Shown piece by piece: positions 12,177 to 24,690 of a DNA stretch of 64,000 nucleotides. Within the stretch, counting starts at the first letter, position 1, and every line of letters begins with the position of its first letter. Position numbers and translations under genes: made by a program. The notes beneath the pieces were generated by a model that was not told the origin of the DNA, made no database searches, and saw nothing but the letters and a program-made list of their open reading frames with translations. The DNA comes from Przewalskia tangutica (lineage: Eukaryota > Streptophyta > Magnoliopsida > Solanales > Solanaceae). The stretch is from the NCBI GenBank assembly GCA_029844215.1, contig CM056728.1, positions 84,133,676 to 84,197,675 of the forward strand. Direction: 5' to 3'.

Positions 12177-13109
12177 CTAATATCCATAGCTACAACAATA
12201 AGTAATCTTAATTACTAAAACGACAAGAATTATACTTTTACAAGCCCTTAATATATCCAAGATTCAAAGTCGCTCCTTAGCAATTCTTAGCTCCTTTTCT
12301 TATGTTCCAATCCGCTCCAAGCACTCCTTAGAAGCCTATGAAGAACTCATCTTCAAGTTCCAACTTCAAAGTTGAAGAACTCCTTAAGTTTCCGCCTTGC
12401 GACTAATACGAAAACGCCACTTTTCCGGAATCTTTCTATTGAGATACACTTACAATACCCTTAGGTACCTTGGTTTAAAGTATGGAGCTTATTGGACAAC
12501 AAACACAAATTTTCTCTCATAAAGGATGCCCAACCCGTGAGCCTCTCAATGAGCTCCTCCAATTTCTTGAAAATTTATCTAAGTGTAGAACTTGTCTTGC
12601 TACTAGTACACATATATAACACAATGAAGGGTTAAGATTAGCCCATATGGATGGCTTGGATGCATTTCTCTTAAATATCAAGTCAAGTGGCCCCATTGAC
12701 CAAGTCAATAATATCAAGCTCTACTACTTGCAAGACTTTTTCATCTTAAAAATGGTCAAATGACCCTTTTGCCCATGTAATTCTCGTCCAAGACCACTCT
12801 AGGGGGGGGGTGACACGTATCGCCCTCCCGTTCGTCGAAATATTTCGTTTCCCGACAATATCCAAAATCTCGAAAACAAAGTGGGCCCCACATGACCAAA
12901 TCCGGAAATAAAATTCCACAATTCTTATAAATTCTTAAAGTCTTAAATACCAAGGTTGAGAATCCAATTCTCAATAATAAACCTTTTTCCCTCACGAAGT
13001 TCGGAAACTTTTCCGTCGAAAAATCACATCTTCCTTCCTTTTAAATTTTAATGTCGTATTCTCGTACGTACGTCCTCACATACATACCCTGGAACTACGG
13101 GGTGTAACA
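12177..13109 (-). repeat. C 3' LTR, visible promoter-side segment
   Basis: Read on the minus strand, the LTR starts at 13109 (TGTTACACCCCG) and runs leftward until cut by LTR X at 12177. It matches C's 5' LTR (53464-53973) closely over the shared part. A TATA-like run lies at about 12611-12620. The rest of this LTR must lie left of the window. Confidence 0.8.
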
Positions 13110-13744
13110 TTTTCCCCCCCTTAGAAACATTCATCCCAAATGTTCCTTCTAAGTCTCAAAACATACATGCGCCGGTATAGTCTTCACTACTATACTTATA
13201 AAACCAAATATGCCACACCTGGCCATAATATAACACATGCGCAAAACTCCAATCCAAGCCAACGAGGAATCACCCCTAACGTGCATAACATCACTATAAG
13301 CTCCCACCCAAGGTCTAAAGGATACCCTCTTCACATCTTTACTTCACAAAACGATCACTTCCCTTCTCTTAACACATGTTCTCTTCTTTCCTTACTCGTC
13401 GTACCCTTCTCGTACACCTGAACTCTTTCTATTACACGTACCATACTTCCGTCATCGCTTCAGTTTCCAAAACCTTGGAGTTACTACCTCCAAACTTGGT
13501 CATCTTACTAGCCTCAATTTCTTTTAAGGCCATTCCCGGCCTTCACGGTCCGATTCTGGTCGAACACATCCACGAACTCATACGATGGTTACCTAAACTT
13601 GGGCCTAGAACCCTCGTGACCCTATCACATAGCGGGACCACCACAAATTTACCTTAATTCATTCCGGGTTGCGGGTTGACCCGCAATCTGGCCTCAACCC
13701 GACCCATTTATCGCGCCAAACTCTCGCGTTCCCCGATCCGGAAC
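13110..13744 (-). other. C internal region: PPT side and conserved tail
   Basis: On the minus strand a purine run (reverse complement of TTTTCCCCCCCCTTA) abuts the LTR, with a decayed copy of the PPT hairpin at about 13128-13144. The conserved noncoding tail follows, with a perfect inverted repeat GCGGGT-TG-ACCCGC at 13671-13684. It stops at GGAAC (13740-13744), which is repeated at 48749-48753 where the tail resumes. This proves the insertion of B. No coding sequence was seen. Confidence 0.8.
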
Positions 13745-14399
13745 TGTCACGACCCGACCCCGGGCCCGTGACTGGTGCCTTACCCCGGGCACCCTAGTGA
13801 TACAACATCAGAGAAAATCAACGGAAATAAAAACTTACACATGAAACAAGATATACAATAATAAAAACAGGTTAACCAAAACGGTTACCTTCCTGTATAT
13901 ATACATCAAAATCGAACAGTAAATCCTTTACAAACCCTGCCCACAACAAAGACCTGCACTTAGAATGTAACAACAACTATGACGGACAGGCCCCGCCATA
14001 CACTGAATGTACAAGTACCTACAACGACGGACTATACCAAAGATAAGCCTCGGAGAAACGGAGCTTCCCAACGCCGAATCGTGATCCTAGAGCGAGGATC
14101 AACAAGCGGTGTACCTCTACCGGCATGAACGCAGCCGGCCGAGGAGGTGGCACAACAGTACAGTATGAAATGAAAATATCGTAAATGAAATCATAATAGT
14201 CTATATAAAGCGGGAGATATGTATGATAACCAAACTACGATTACAACATATAAGCGAATATGTCAAGTCAGGGACTCACGCCCTCAAAGTCATCACTTAA
14301 ATATAACAATGGGTCTCACGCCCACAACATCAATCATACCCGTGGAATTCCTTCCTCACTGCCGGCAGCCTATGATAAAACAACACCAAGGATTACACA

Positions 14400-15180
14400 T
14401 GAACACCAGGTCCCACCTGCGTCATAAAACCGTACGGGGCAAGTACGAAGGCATAGCTACCAGATCCAAAGCCGCATCATCAATCGACCGCTGGCCAATA
14501 AAGCCAACTACTACCGGATACCAAAGTCGTACCAACAATACTATATAACTATACCACGGTGGCGACAGGGCAAGTACGAAAGCCAACTACCAGATACCAA
14601 AGCCGCGTCACGTAGCTGACGGGGGCAAGTACGAGGGCTAACTACCAGATACCAAGGCCGTGATCACGAGACTTCGCCACGAAGCTGACACGGGGCAAGT
14701 ACGAAGACCAACTACCAGATCCACTGCGCGCGTGGGTGGCGGGGCAAGTACGAAGACCAACTACCAGTACCGGCGTAATCACGAGACCGCCACAAAACCG
14801 AACGGCAAGTGCGAAGGCTAACTACCGATACCAAAGTGAATCGGCCACGACCGGGCAAGATGCGAGCCAACCACCGGATACTAAGGCGAATCGGTAAACC
14901 CCGTGGAGAAACTGGTCTATGGAATGACACTATCAAGAACTGATCAGGGCAAGTACGAAAGCCAACTACCAGAACCAACCTGCATCAGCAACGACCGGGG
15001 CAAGTACGAGGGCTAGCTACCAGATACCAAGGCCGAATCAGTAAACCTCATGGAGAGCTAGTCCATGGAACAACAATCCTAATGGAACCATACCCGTGGG
15101 CCACCCAACGTGTCAGTAGGTCCAAGGATATAACAAGACAACACTCCTAGTGGAACCATACCCGTGGGCCCCCATCGTGT
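14400..15180 (-). repeat. Minisatellite of B 3' LTR
   Basis: Imperfect units contain GGCAAGTACGAAAGCCAACT and CTACCAGATACCAAAGCC. It is the reverse-complement relative of the array in element A (22584-23330). The partner array in B's other LTR is at 45600-46385; the two differ by many small G/C losses. Confidence 0.85.
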
Positions 15181-17051
15181 CGTGATGTCCATCAATCAAC
15201 CGGATAGCGCCTGTTCCAGAGACTCGGTACGTAATCAAAACACTTGCACAACAAAGGCTATCACATCAAGCATAGGCAAGTTCAACGTACTCATAGACTT
15301 TCATTTTATTACAACAAATTGGTTCACCATTTATATAAACTCAAGTACTCCTATTTTGTGCCAACAATCCGGGTTTTAACCCTAAAGTACTACGTACTTA
15401 AATTCTTTCAAAAGATCCCTTTCTTTTACAAAAGTCATACGATACCCATAGTATCAAAAATAGAGTAATTATCATTTCAAGTAAACCAAAACCATTTCCA
15501 CACCTTCTTTTGAAATAAACCAAGACAACACCATGCTTTCTTTTAAAAACCAATTTTAAGACAAAACCGTGCCTTTTTTTTAAACCATTTTAAGAAAAAA
15601 CCATGCCTTCTTTTTAAACCATTTTAAGACAAAACCATGCCTTCTTTTAAACCAAAAACTCTTCAATTCTTCAAGTCCCTTTTCTTTTAGAAATCAAGTT
15701 CCTTACTTTGGAATTTAAGAAAATTCAATACTTGTTATTAATGATCTTATTAAAGTAGCCATGATCTAGGAAATGTAATACAATTTTGTCTTATCTTAGC
15801 TTCTATGCAGATTGAGGTTTCTACTGGTTTTAATAATAATTAATTAGTCAATACATTTTCCTTTATTAACGCTGCAATGGTTTGTTCGATACTTATTCTC
15901 ATTTCCGAAATCAATATAACTTATTCCTTTTTAAAACCCAATTACCCATTTCTCAAAAATGTGGTTTCACAACTTTTTAACACAAACCAAGTCCTTAATA
16001 ATTCACATCAAGTTATTTATAAATTAAGTCTCTTATCTTTTAAAGACCACAAACCATTTCTTTACCTACATAAAGTTGTTATAACAAACTTCCCATAAAG
16101 CCGTTATAACACTTTATGTTTTAAACCAACCAAACTCGTTTAGCACACGTACGTCTACCGTACTACATAGTTCACACAATCATGCTAGAAAAGATAGGAA
16201 GAGGTTCACATACCTCGCGACGATTATCGACAAAAAGCAAAAAGCTCCAAAGTACTGTAACCCTGCAAGTCCTTTCCACCCTTCAAGTAGAATACGCTGC
16301 TCGCAATACTTCAACCTAAAATGGCCATAAAATGCCTATCAACTTCTCGATCTCTTTGTAGCACAATTCAAAGTACAAGGTTCCTTATCCTACGAAAAAT
16401 TCGGCAGCACCTCCCCCCCGCAACCACATAAATCTCCTCATCTATCAAGGCGCGCTACCAAGACAACAACTCTAAGGGGGTTACCGTCCCTAGGACGTGT
16501 ACAATTCTACTCCATGATAATACTACAAGTCTCAGTAAATACGGTCAATGTAAATACTGATTCAATTCTTTATAATCATCCTTCTAATATATCTTATACT
16601 CAATTCTAAACTACTACAATATGTAATATCCAATTACTGATAGAGGACATAGATCATTACCTCGATAAGCCCAAAATTATCCAAGATTATATGTCGATCC
16701 TGAGCAACGTTTAGCTCCAATTCCTTACGCTCCAACCCGCTCCAAGCAACCCTTAGAAGTTTCTAAACAACTTCTCTTAACACTTCATCAAGCTATGAAG
16801 ATTTTTCTAGGGCTTTATTTTGCGACTATTGGAATAAAGTAGTATTTCCGGCTCTTAATATTTGAAATAACATTGGAATACTACTAGGAATACTAGGCTA
16901 AGGTATTTGGGATAATACAACAATACTTGAAGTATTTCTACACAAAGTGGGGGGGGGGGTGTTGGACGAGAACAACTTAAGGGAGGGAGGGAGAATTTGC
17001 CTTGGAAAGATATTTCAAGTGTGGATGAAATTAAGTCTTGCAACAAAGGGG

Positions 17052-17059
17052 TATTTATA
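17052..17059 (-). promoter_or_regulatory. TATA box of B 3' LTR
   Basis: TATTTATA on the plus strand, that is TATAAATA on the minus strand, with the usual flanking GGGG (CCCC on the minus strand). Confidence 0.65.
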
Positions 17060-17481
17060 GATAAATCAATGGCTAGGATTAAAGCAAATGTAAGGTGAGG
17101 ATTGGGGACATGTGTGTGGGTAATCTACCAACCAAATGTCCACCACAAAAATGGGACAAGTGGCTTGCCACTTGTCCCCCAAGAAAAACGTCCAAGTGCC
17201 CTCACTTTTGGCCATAGGGCCACATGGGGGTGACATGTGTCGCCCCCGTACTCATCCAAAATATTTCTGTTACACCCCGTAGTTCAGGGTATGTATGTAA
17301 GGACGTACGTACGAGAATATGACACAAAAATTGGAAAGAAAGAATGATGTGATTTTTCGACGGAAAAGTTTCCGGATTTTGTGAAGGAAAAAGGTTCGTT
17401 AATGGTAATTGGATTCCCAAATTTGATATTCAGACTTTTTGGAATATTTGAGAAATATGGAATTTTATTTCCGGAATTGGT

Positions 17482-17593
17482 CACGTGGGGCCCACGGGGA
17501 AAATTTACGGTTTGTGGGGGGCCCACTTTATTTTCGGATATTTTCGGAAGATGAAATATTTTGGACTAGTAGGGGGCGACACGTGTCACCCCC
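17482..17593 (+). promoter_or_regulatory. G-box-like elements in A 5' U3
   Basis: CACGTGGGGCCCAC joins a G-box core (CACGTG) to a TGGGCC/GGCCCA-type site. About 80 bp downstream a near-perfect palindrome is centred on ACACGTGT. Both recur in the U3 of the related LTRs (39004, 53974 and 62684 on plus; 42800 and 48500 on minus). Known: such cores bind plant bZIP/bHLH and TCP factors. Activity here is inferred. Confidence 0.5.
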
Positions 17594-17787
17594 ATGTGGC
17601 CATGTTGGCCGAATGGCTAGAGGACATGTGTTTGGACGTTTTAGTGGACAAGTGGCAAGCCAATTGTCCCATTTTTGTGGTGGACATATGTCCCATTGTT
17701 GTGGTGGACACTTGGTTGGAAGACTTCACTCCCACATGGACCAAATCCTCACCATACACTTGCTTTGATCCTAGCCATTGATTTCTC

Positions 17788-17795
17788 TATAAATA
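17788..17795 (+). promoter_or_regulatory. TATA box of A 5' LTR
   Basis: TATAAATA followed by a C-run, 520 bp into the LTR. The downstream pattern (C-rich leader, then the GAGGTAATGATC site) is the same in its partner. Confidence 0.7.
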
Positions 17796-19628
17796 CCCCC
17801 CTTGTTGCAAGACTTTATTCATCCCTCACTTGAAATATTTTTCCAAGGCAAAAATTCCCCTCCCTCCTTTGTAGTTCTCGTCCACCCCCCCCCCCCACTT
17901 TGTGTAGAAAATACTTCAAGTATTGTTGTATTATCCCAAATACCTTAGCCTAGTATTCCTAGTAGTATTCCAAAGTTATTTCAATACTAGGAGCCCGGAA
18001 ATACTACTTTATTCCAATAGTCGCAAAATGAAGCCCTAGAAAAATCTTCATAGCTTAGATGAAGTGTTAAGAGAAGTTGTTTAGAAACTTCTAAGGGTTG
18101 CTTGGAGCGGGTTGGAGCGTAAGGAATTGGAGCTAAACGTTGCTCAGGATCGACTTATAATCTTGGATAATTTTGGGCTTATCGAGGTAATGATCTTTGT
18201 CCCCCTATTGTAATTGGATATTACATATTGTAGTAGTTTAGAATTGAGTATAAGATTTATTGGAAGGATAATTATAAAGAATTGAACTGTATTTACATTG
18301 GACTGTATTTACAGTAGACTTGTAGTATTATTGTGGAGTAGAATTGTACCCGTCCGGTTAGACGTGTAACCCCCCCCCCCCTTGGAGTTGTTGGCTTGGT
18401 AGCAGGCCTTGATAGAGGAGGAGATTTATGTGGTTGCGGGGGAAGGTAATTTCCGTAGAATAGGAACCTTGTACTTGGAATTGTGCTACAAAGAGATCGA
18501 GAAATTGATAGACGTTTTGTGGCCTTTATAGGTTGAGATACTACGAGTAGCGTATTCTACTTGAAGAGTGGAAAAGGCTAGCAGGGTTACAGTACTTTGG
18601 AGCTTTTTGCTTTTTGTCGATAATCGTCGCGAGGTATGTGAACCTCTTCCTATCTTTTCTAGCATGATTATGTGAACTATGTAGTACGGTAGACGTACGT
18701 GTGCTAAACGAACTTGGTTTGTGTTAAAAAGTTGTGAAACCGCTTTTATGAAAAATGGGTAATTGGGTTTTAAAAGGAATAAGTTATATTGATTTCGGAA
18801 ATGAGAATAAGTATCGAACAAAACACTGCAGCGTTAATAAAGGAAAATGTATTGACAAATAATTAATTATATTAAAACCAGTAGAAACCTCCATCTGCAT
18901 AGAAGCTAAGATAAGACAAAATTGTATTACATTTCCTAGATCATGGCTGCTTTAATAAAATCATTAATAACAAGTATTGATTTTTCTTAAATTCCACAGT
19001 AAGGAACTTGATTTCTAAAAGAAAAGAGACTTGAGAATTTGAAGTGTTTTGGTTTAAAAGAAAGGCATGGTTTTGTCTTAAATTGGTTTAAAACATAAAG
19101 TGTTATAATAGCTTTATGGGAAGTTAGTTATAACGACTTTATGAAAACAAAAGGATGGTTTTATTATTGGATTTAAAATGGTAACTTGACTTTAAAGGGA
19201 GAAATGATTTGGTTTAAAAAGAAAGTATGGAAATTGTTTTGGTTTACTTAAAAAGATAGTTACTCTATTTTGATACTACGGGTATCGTGTGACCTTTGTA
19301 AAAGAAATGGTTCTTTTTGAAAGAATTTATGTACGTAGTACTTTAGGGTTACAACCCAGATTGTTGGCATAAAATGGGAGTACTTGAGTTTTTATAAATG
19401 GTGAATCAATTTACATATTAATGAAAGTATAAAAGTATGTTGAACTTTCCTATGCTAGTTGTCATAGCTTTTGTTGTGCAAGTATTGTATTTCTATACCA
19501 CCGCGTCTCTCGATGGAGGGCCGGCTGACTTGTTGTGAACTTACTTGGACGTACCGGCAGTGACGGAGGATTCCACGGGTATGCTTCCACCATGAGCGTT
19601 ATCTTGTTATTTTCCTTCTGAACATACT

Positions 19629-22578
19629 TGTTACACCCCTGAATTTCAGACGTAAGAACTCAAATGTTAAGATTCGAGACGAGTAAGAATTTATCGGAAT
19701 TATGGAAATGTCGGAAAATGAAATATTGCGACGAACGGGAGGGCGACACGTGTCATCCCCCTTACTTGGTCTTGGACGAAAATACATGGTTAGGATGGTC
19801 ATTTGACCATAATTTAAATGACCAAGTCTTGCAAGACAAATAGCTTGACATTGTTGACTAAGTCAAATGCCACTTGGCTTGATCCTTGTGAAATTCATCC
19901 AAACCACACAAGTGTTCTAATCTTAACCCTCCATTTGGTTATATATTCATCCTACTAGTGCAAGATGACTTCTACACTTAGAAAAATTTAGAGAAAATTT
20001 TGTGTTCTTGAGAGGAGCTCTCGGGTTTGCCCTCCTTTGCAAGACAAAAATTTTCAATTGTTGTCCAATAATCTCCCCACTTTAAACCAAGGTACCTAAG
20101 GGTATTGTAAGTGTATCTCAATAGAAATCCCGGAAAAATGGTGTTTTCGTATTAGTCGCAAGGCGAAAACCTAGGGAGTTCTTCAACTTTGGAGTTGGAA
20201 CTTGAAGAGAAGTTCTTCATAAGCTTCTAAGGGTTGCTTGGAGTGGATTGGAACGTCAAAAAGAGGAGCTAAAGTTGCTAAGGATCGACTTGTAGTCTTG
20301 GATCATATTTGGGCTAAATGAGGTATAATCTTCGTCTTACTTTTGTAATTGAAGATTCCATGTTATTATAAGTTAGAAATGATCATGTGATATGTGTTAT
20401 GAAGTTTGATAAGTGTTATGGAATTTTAGGAGCTCAAAACCGAAATGACATGTTTAGCCTTTTGAAATTGAAATACAATTTTGGTCGTTAATTAGAATCG
20501 TCGCATGTTACTTACTTGAAGATTATAGTAGTATAATCGATTGCGACTTGATATCATGTTATGCTAACAACTTGGATTGAAATGGAAATTGGATTAGAAT
20601 TGATGTTATAGTACTTCAAGTTTGCCGAATTGGCCTAGTAGTTGTATTAGTTTGATATCGTTTGTGGGGCGGAATTTTACACGTCTAGTAGGCGTGTAAT
20701 CCCCTATTGTTGATTTCATTGATTGGGCCTTAAATGTGGCGTGTTTGGTTATTGTATTCGGCCTTGAAAAAGGTGGCAAAGTAAGTAGAAACAAAGGAGG
20801 TCTTTGTCCAGATTTTCCGTAGAATTTAGAGACTTTACACTTATAATGTTCTACGTTTGAAGTAAGGCATTAATAGACGTACTATGGTCATTATAGGTTG
20901 ACATACTACGTACGGCGAATTGGACTTAGCAAGTGGATTAAACCAGAAGAGGTATGTGGAACTTTCTTATCTCTTGAGCATGAATAGGTTGTAAATGTAT
21001 AGTGCGGTAGGCGTCTGAGATTTTGACAATCTAGGTCCATTGGATATCCTTGGCTTATTTTAAGAATGTCAAGTTGATTGAGTTAGGGAATTAACTCACT
21101 TGTTAAATATTAAGGATATCTTGGCTTTCAAAAGTTAAGAGACTTTAAGTATGTTGAAAGTATTATTGATACTTGTTTTGTTGGAAAGTTTAAGTCTCTT
21201 GGTTATAAAGAAGTATGTAAGTTGCTAATGTATAAAGCTAGTATAACGGCTTTATGGGAAGTTGGTTATAATAGCTTTATGGAAAGTTAAAAAGAGTGGT
21301 TTACTCTAAGTAACTTAAGTATGATAAATGACTTGTTTTAATGAAAGGCAATTTGATTTTAAGGCATCAAATGCCTAGGGTTTTATAAGAAAAGGAGTCA
21401 CTTGATTTAGAAACCTAACTTTATTTCTAAAGGTATTGTGACTTGTCTTGAAACGTAATTGCGACTTGATACTATGGTTAATAGTATCTTGGAAGTGTTA
21501 TACTAAAAAGAGTCATTTGTTTTAAAGAGTAGAAGTATGTAGTACTTGAGTTAAATTCCCGGATCTTTATAAAAGACATGTTAGTGCCTTAAGTAAACTA
21601 AAATGAGAGTGTATGTGAACAAGAATAATAAGAAGTTAGGGGATTCTTAACTTGCTTATATATTGTGTGATAAGCCGGTAGTGCTTATGTTATGTATGAT
21701 AGCTGGTTTTGTGCTAGTGGTATATTATTCATTTCGGAGTCATTCCCCGGGTTTGTGGCATTTGCATATTTCGTGGATTTGCTACCCACGATGCGAGGAA
21801 TACCTCATGCGAGTCCGCAAGGGCTTATGCGGGTGAAATAATCCCATGCGGGCTGATACAGCCTATGCGAGGAATACCTCATGCGATTTCGTAAGGGCTT
21901 ATGCGGGTGAAATAGTCCCATGCGAGGAATACCTCATGCGGGTCCACGCGACCTATGCGGGTGAAATAGTCCCAGGTGTAGGATTGCTTAATGACATCTT
22001 TGCGGGCGGGTGGTCTGCTTTGATCGTGAGCTTCCTATTTTATATTGTAAGTATACTACTATTTACTCTCATTGTTAGTAAGGCCTTTGTCTTGTTAATT
22101 GAGTTATCATACACGTATCCGGTTTATTTTAGACTTATGATTTCATTCTGATGCTTTCGGTTTCACATATTTGGTACATGTTGTCTTGACCTCCTTGAGC
22201 TGCGTTAAATGCCGCAGTGAAGTGCAGTTCTTGATCCTCGCTCTTAGGATCACTTTGTTGTGTTGAAGCTCCTTTATTCGAGGCTTATCCACAGTATTGT
22301 CGGTCGTGTACATTCGGGGTATGGCGGGGCCACATCGCCGAGTTGATATTCTTAGAAGTGCAGTCACGTTTGTGGATTGGGTTGTAAAGAAAAAAAAAGG
22401 TGTCTTGTTCTATTCTATTACGTATATTTTACGGAAGGTGGCCTTATCGGCTAGCCTGTGGTTATTTTTATGTTTAAGCATTTTATCTATTGTGTATGTT
22501 CCGCTGCTATTCTCTGATGTATACCGAAAGGGGTGCCCAGGTAGGGCACCGTCGCGGGCCCGGGGTCGGGTTGTGACA
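19629..22578 (+). mobile_element. S1: solo LTR inside A 5' LTR
   Basis: A single 2,950-bp LTR (TGTTACACCCCTG... to ...GTTGTGACA) is flanked by ATACT on both sides (19624-19628 and 22579-22583). A's other LTR shows the uninterrupted site near 41355. With one LTR and no internal region, it is the product of recombination between two LTRs. It is of the same type as LTR X and C: the GGCCTTGAAAAAGGTGGCAA stretch recurs. It lacks the AATAAA block and uses a GATGCGAGGAATACC minisatellite. Nothing coding was seen. Confidence 0.92.
21785..21975 (+). repeat. Minisatellite of S1
   Basis: About four units built on GATGCGAGGAATACCTCATG, followed by CGGGT and TTATGCGGGTGAAATAGTCC. The GAGGAATACCTCATGCGG core is shared with the arrays of T, D and F. 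Confidence 0.8.
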
Positions 22579-22583
22579 ATACT

Positions 22584-23424
22584 GACACGATGGGTGGCCC
22601 ACGGGTATGCTTCCACTAGGAGTGTTATCTTGTTATATCATTGGACCTACTGACACGTTGGGTGGCCCACGGGTATGGTTCCATTAGGATTGTTGTTCTA
22701 TGGACTAGCTCTCCATGAGGTCTTACTGATTCAGCTTTGGTATCTGGTAGTTGGCTCTCGTACTTGCCCCGGTCGTGGCTGATTGGCTTTAGTTACGGTA
22801 GTTAGCCTTACTTGCCCGTTCGGTTTGTGGCGAAGTCTCGTGATCACGCTTTGGTATCGGTAGTTGGTCACGTGCTTGCCGATCGGCGACGTGATGCGAG
22901 TGGATCTGGTAGAGGCGCCTTCGCTGCCGTGTCAGCTTCGTGAGTCAGTGTTTGGACGATGTTTCGTGATGCAGGGTGGATCTGGCGGTTAGCCTACGTA
23001 CTTGCCCCGGTCAGCGACTTGATGCAGGGTGGATCTGGTAGAGGCTATCGCGCTTGCCGATCGGCGCCGTGGCGCGATTTGTCGATGTTAGGACGAAGTC
23101 TCGTGATGCAGGGTGGATCTGGTAGTTAGCTTACGTACTTGCCCCGGTCAGCGACGTGATGCAGGGTGGATCTAGTAGAGGCTATCGTACTTGCCGTCGA
23201 CTTCGTGATCTGATTATTAAGTATTGTTGATACGGTAGGTTACGGTAGTTGGCTTTCGTACTTGCCGTGCGGTTCTTATGACAGTGGGACACGGTGTTCG
23301 TGTGTACTCGCGGTGTTATTACATCATAGACTGCCGGCAGTGAGGAAGGTATTCCACGGGCATGATTGATGTTGTGGGCGTGAGACCCATAGTTATATTT
23401 GAGTGATGACCTTGAGGGCGTGAG
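22584..23424 (+). repeat. A 5' LTR, segment 2 (minisatellite)
   Basis: Imperfect units of about 55-75 bp with GGATCTGGTAGTTGGC, CGTACTTGCCCCGGTC and GTGATGCAGGGTGGATC. The segment then runs into GTGAGGAAGGTATTCCACGG, a post-array sequence common to several LTRs. It ends at GTGAG (23420-23424), the target site of T. The partner array at 41341-42110 differs by clustered G/C indels. Confidence 0.85.
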
Positions 23425-24029
23425 TGTCACGACCCGTTCCGGGGCCCGTGACTGGTGCCTTACCCGGGCACCCAAGTAGTCATACATCAGAGTAATCAGC
23501 GGAACATAAGACAGGACAAGAAACATTATGAAAAGAGAAACAGTTTATCTGACGAAAAGCTTGCCTTTCGGCATATATATATATAACCCAAGTTTTTGCA
23601 GTTACATCCCAACTGTACAATAGGACTACAGACCTCTAAGGAAGTAAACAACTATGGCGGGACGGGCCGCCATACCTGAATGTACAAAACTATCTACAAT
23701 CTGAGGAGATCATACCCAAAGTAGAGCCTCGGAGAAGATGGAGCTCGACACCAAAGCAAAGATCCTAAGGATGTGGATCTAGCACTGCTTGCCCTTACTG
23801 CGGCATGAGCGGCCCGAAGGAGGTCGATAACAGTACCAAGTATGTGAAAGCGTAAAGTACTTAAATGAAATCAAGTATTTAAAACCATTTGCAAATCAGT
23901 TCAATTGCACATAGTGCCATATCACAAACAAGAACAATAATAGGTAAAGCAGAATGGTCTTTTCTAGGCGCGAATGATCGAAGCAAGGCCAGCGCCCATA
24001 GTATCATTATGTGTGCCTAATCACGGACT

Positions 24030-24260
24030 ACCGCGATCCGCATAGGTCACACGCAGACCGCGTGAGGTATTCCTCGCGTCGGGGTAGCTAACCCGGTACC
24101 CTCCGGACTCCGCGATCGCATTGTCTCAATAGACCGCGTAGTCACGCACCGCAGGGCATCCCGCGTCGGGCTAAAACACGGAATGATCAATCCACGGAAC
24201 TCCGCGCTCCGCATAGTCACATGGCGCATAGGCCATATAGACCGCATCAAGGGTGGCAAA
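24030..24260 (-). repeat. Minisatellite of T 3' LTR
   Basis: Units contain (plus strand) ACCGCGTGAGGTATTCCTCG and CTCCGCGATCGCAT. This is the reverse complement of the GAGGAATACCTCATGCGG type in S1, D and F. The partner array is at about 31250-31500. Confidence 0.8.
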
Positions 24261-24612
24261 CCCTCGGTATAACAAGTCAAGGGGGTAGGTGATATAATAA
24301 CAGTACAACGGACTTACCGTTTAACAACGTAAGCACAGCAAGAATGACCCCCTTTCACAACATTACAAGACACTAACACAGGTAGCATCATAATATGTCT
24401 ACTTATCAAACAATCTTACTACACTTAACAGAAATCAATACAAGGCTTTTATAAACAAACAAGTAACCAGTTCCTTTTATCTTTCTTAAGTTGTTATACC
24501 TAACTTCCCATAAAGCTAGTATAACTCTTTAAGCTTTTTGTTTAAAAACCAAATATTTCTCTTCTGTTAAAAATGATTCAGTATTCTTTTGAAATGCATC
24601 AATATTCTTATT

Positions 24613-24690
24613 ATTCAGGCTTAAGTCAAAAGACATTGCCGTAATTATTATTCAGGCTTAAGTCAAAAGACATTGCCGTAATTATTATTC
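24613..24690. repeat. Tandem duplication of ~41 bp in T LTR
   Basis: Two copies of a unit containing GGCTTAAGTCAAAAGACATT followed by GCCGTAATTATTATT. The duplication is also in the other T LTR (about 31853-31925), so it predates the insertion. Confidence 0.85.

Larger units (their letters stand above)
13745..17267 (-). repeat. B 3' LTR, main segment
   Basis: Carries the LTR end (TGTCACGACCCGACC read on the plus strand), a minisatellite at about 14400-15180 and the AATAAA block (about 15720-15905, reverse). Doubled CTTTATG motifs, GAGGTATGTG and GAGGTAATGAT sites on the minus strand, a G-run at 16949-16959 and a TATA box at 17052-17059 follow. It is cut after ATTTC (17263-17267) by element A and resumes at 42735. 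Confidence 0.85.
17268..19628 (+). repeat. A 5' LTR, segment 1
   Basis: Starts TGTTACACCCCG. U3 holds CACGTGGGGCCCAC (from 17482) and a palindrome around GACACGTGTC (17572-17593). An inverted repeat is partly decayed here, and the TATA box is at 17788-17795. Downstream are a 12-base C-run (17885-17896), the donor-like GAGGTAATGATC (about 18184), GAGGTATGTG (about 18630), the AATAAA block (AATAAA at 18836-18841) and doubled CTTTATG motifs (19095-19145). It ends at ATACT (19624-19628), where S1 was inserted. Confidence 0.87.

Noticed and set aside
18486..18821. Identical 111-codon frame found twice (also 40216-40551)
   Set aside because: It lies on the antisense strand within the two LTRs of A. 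Identity reflects young LTRs, not protein conservation.
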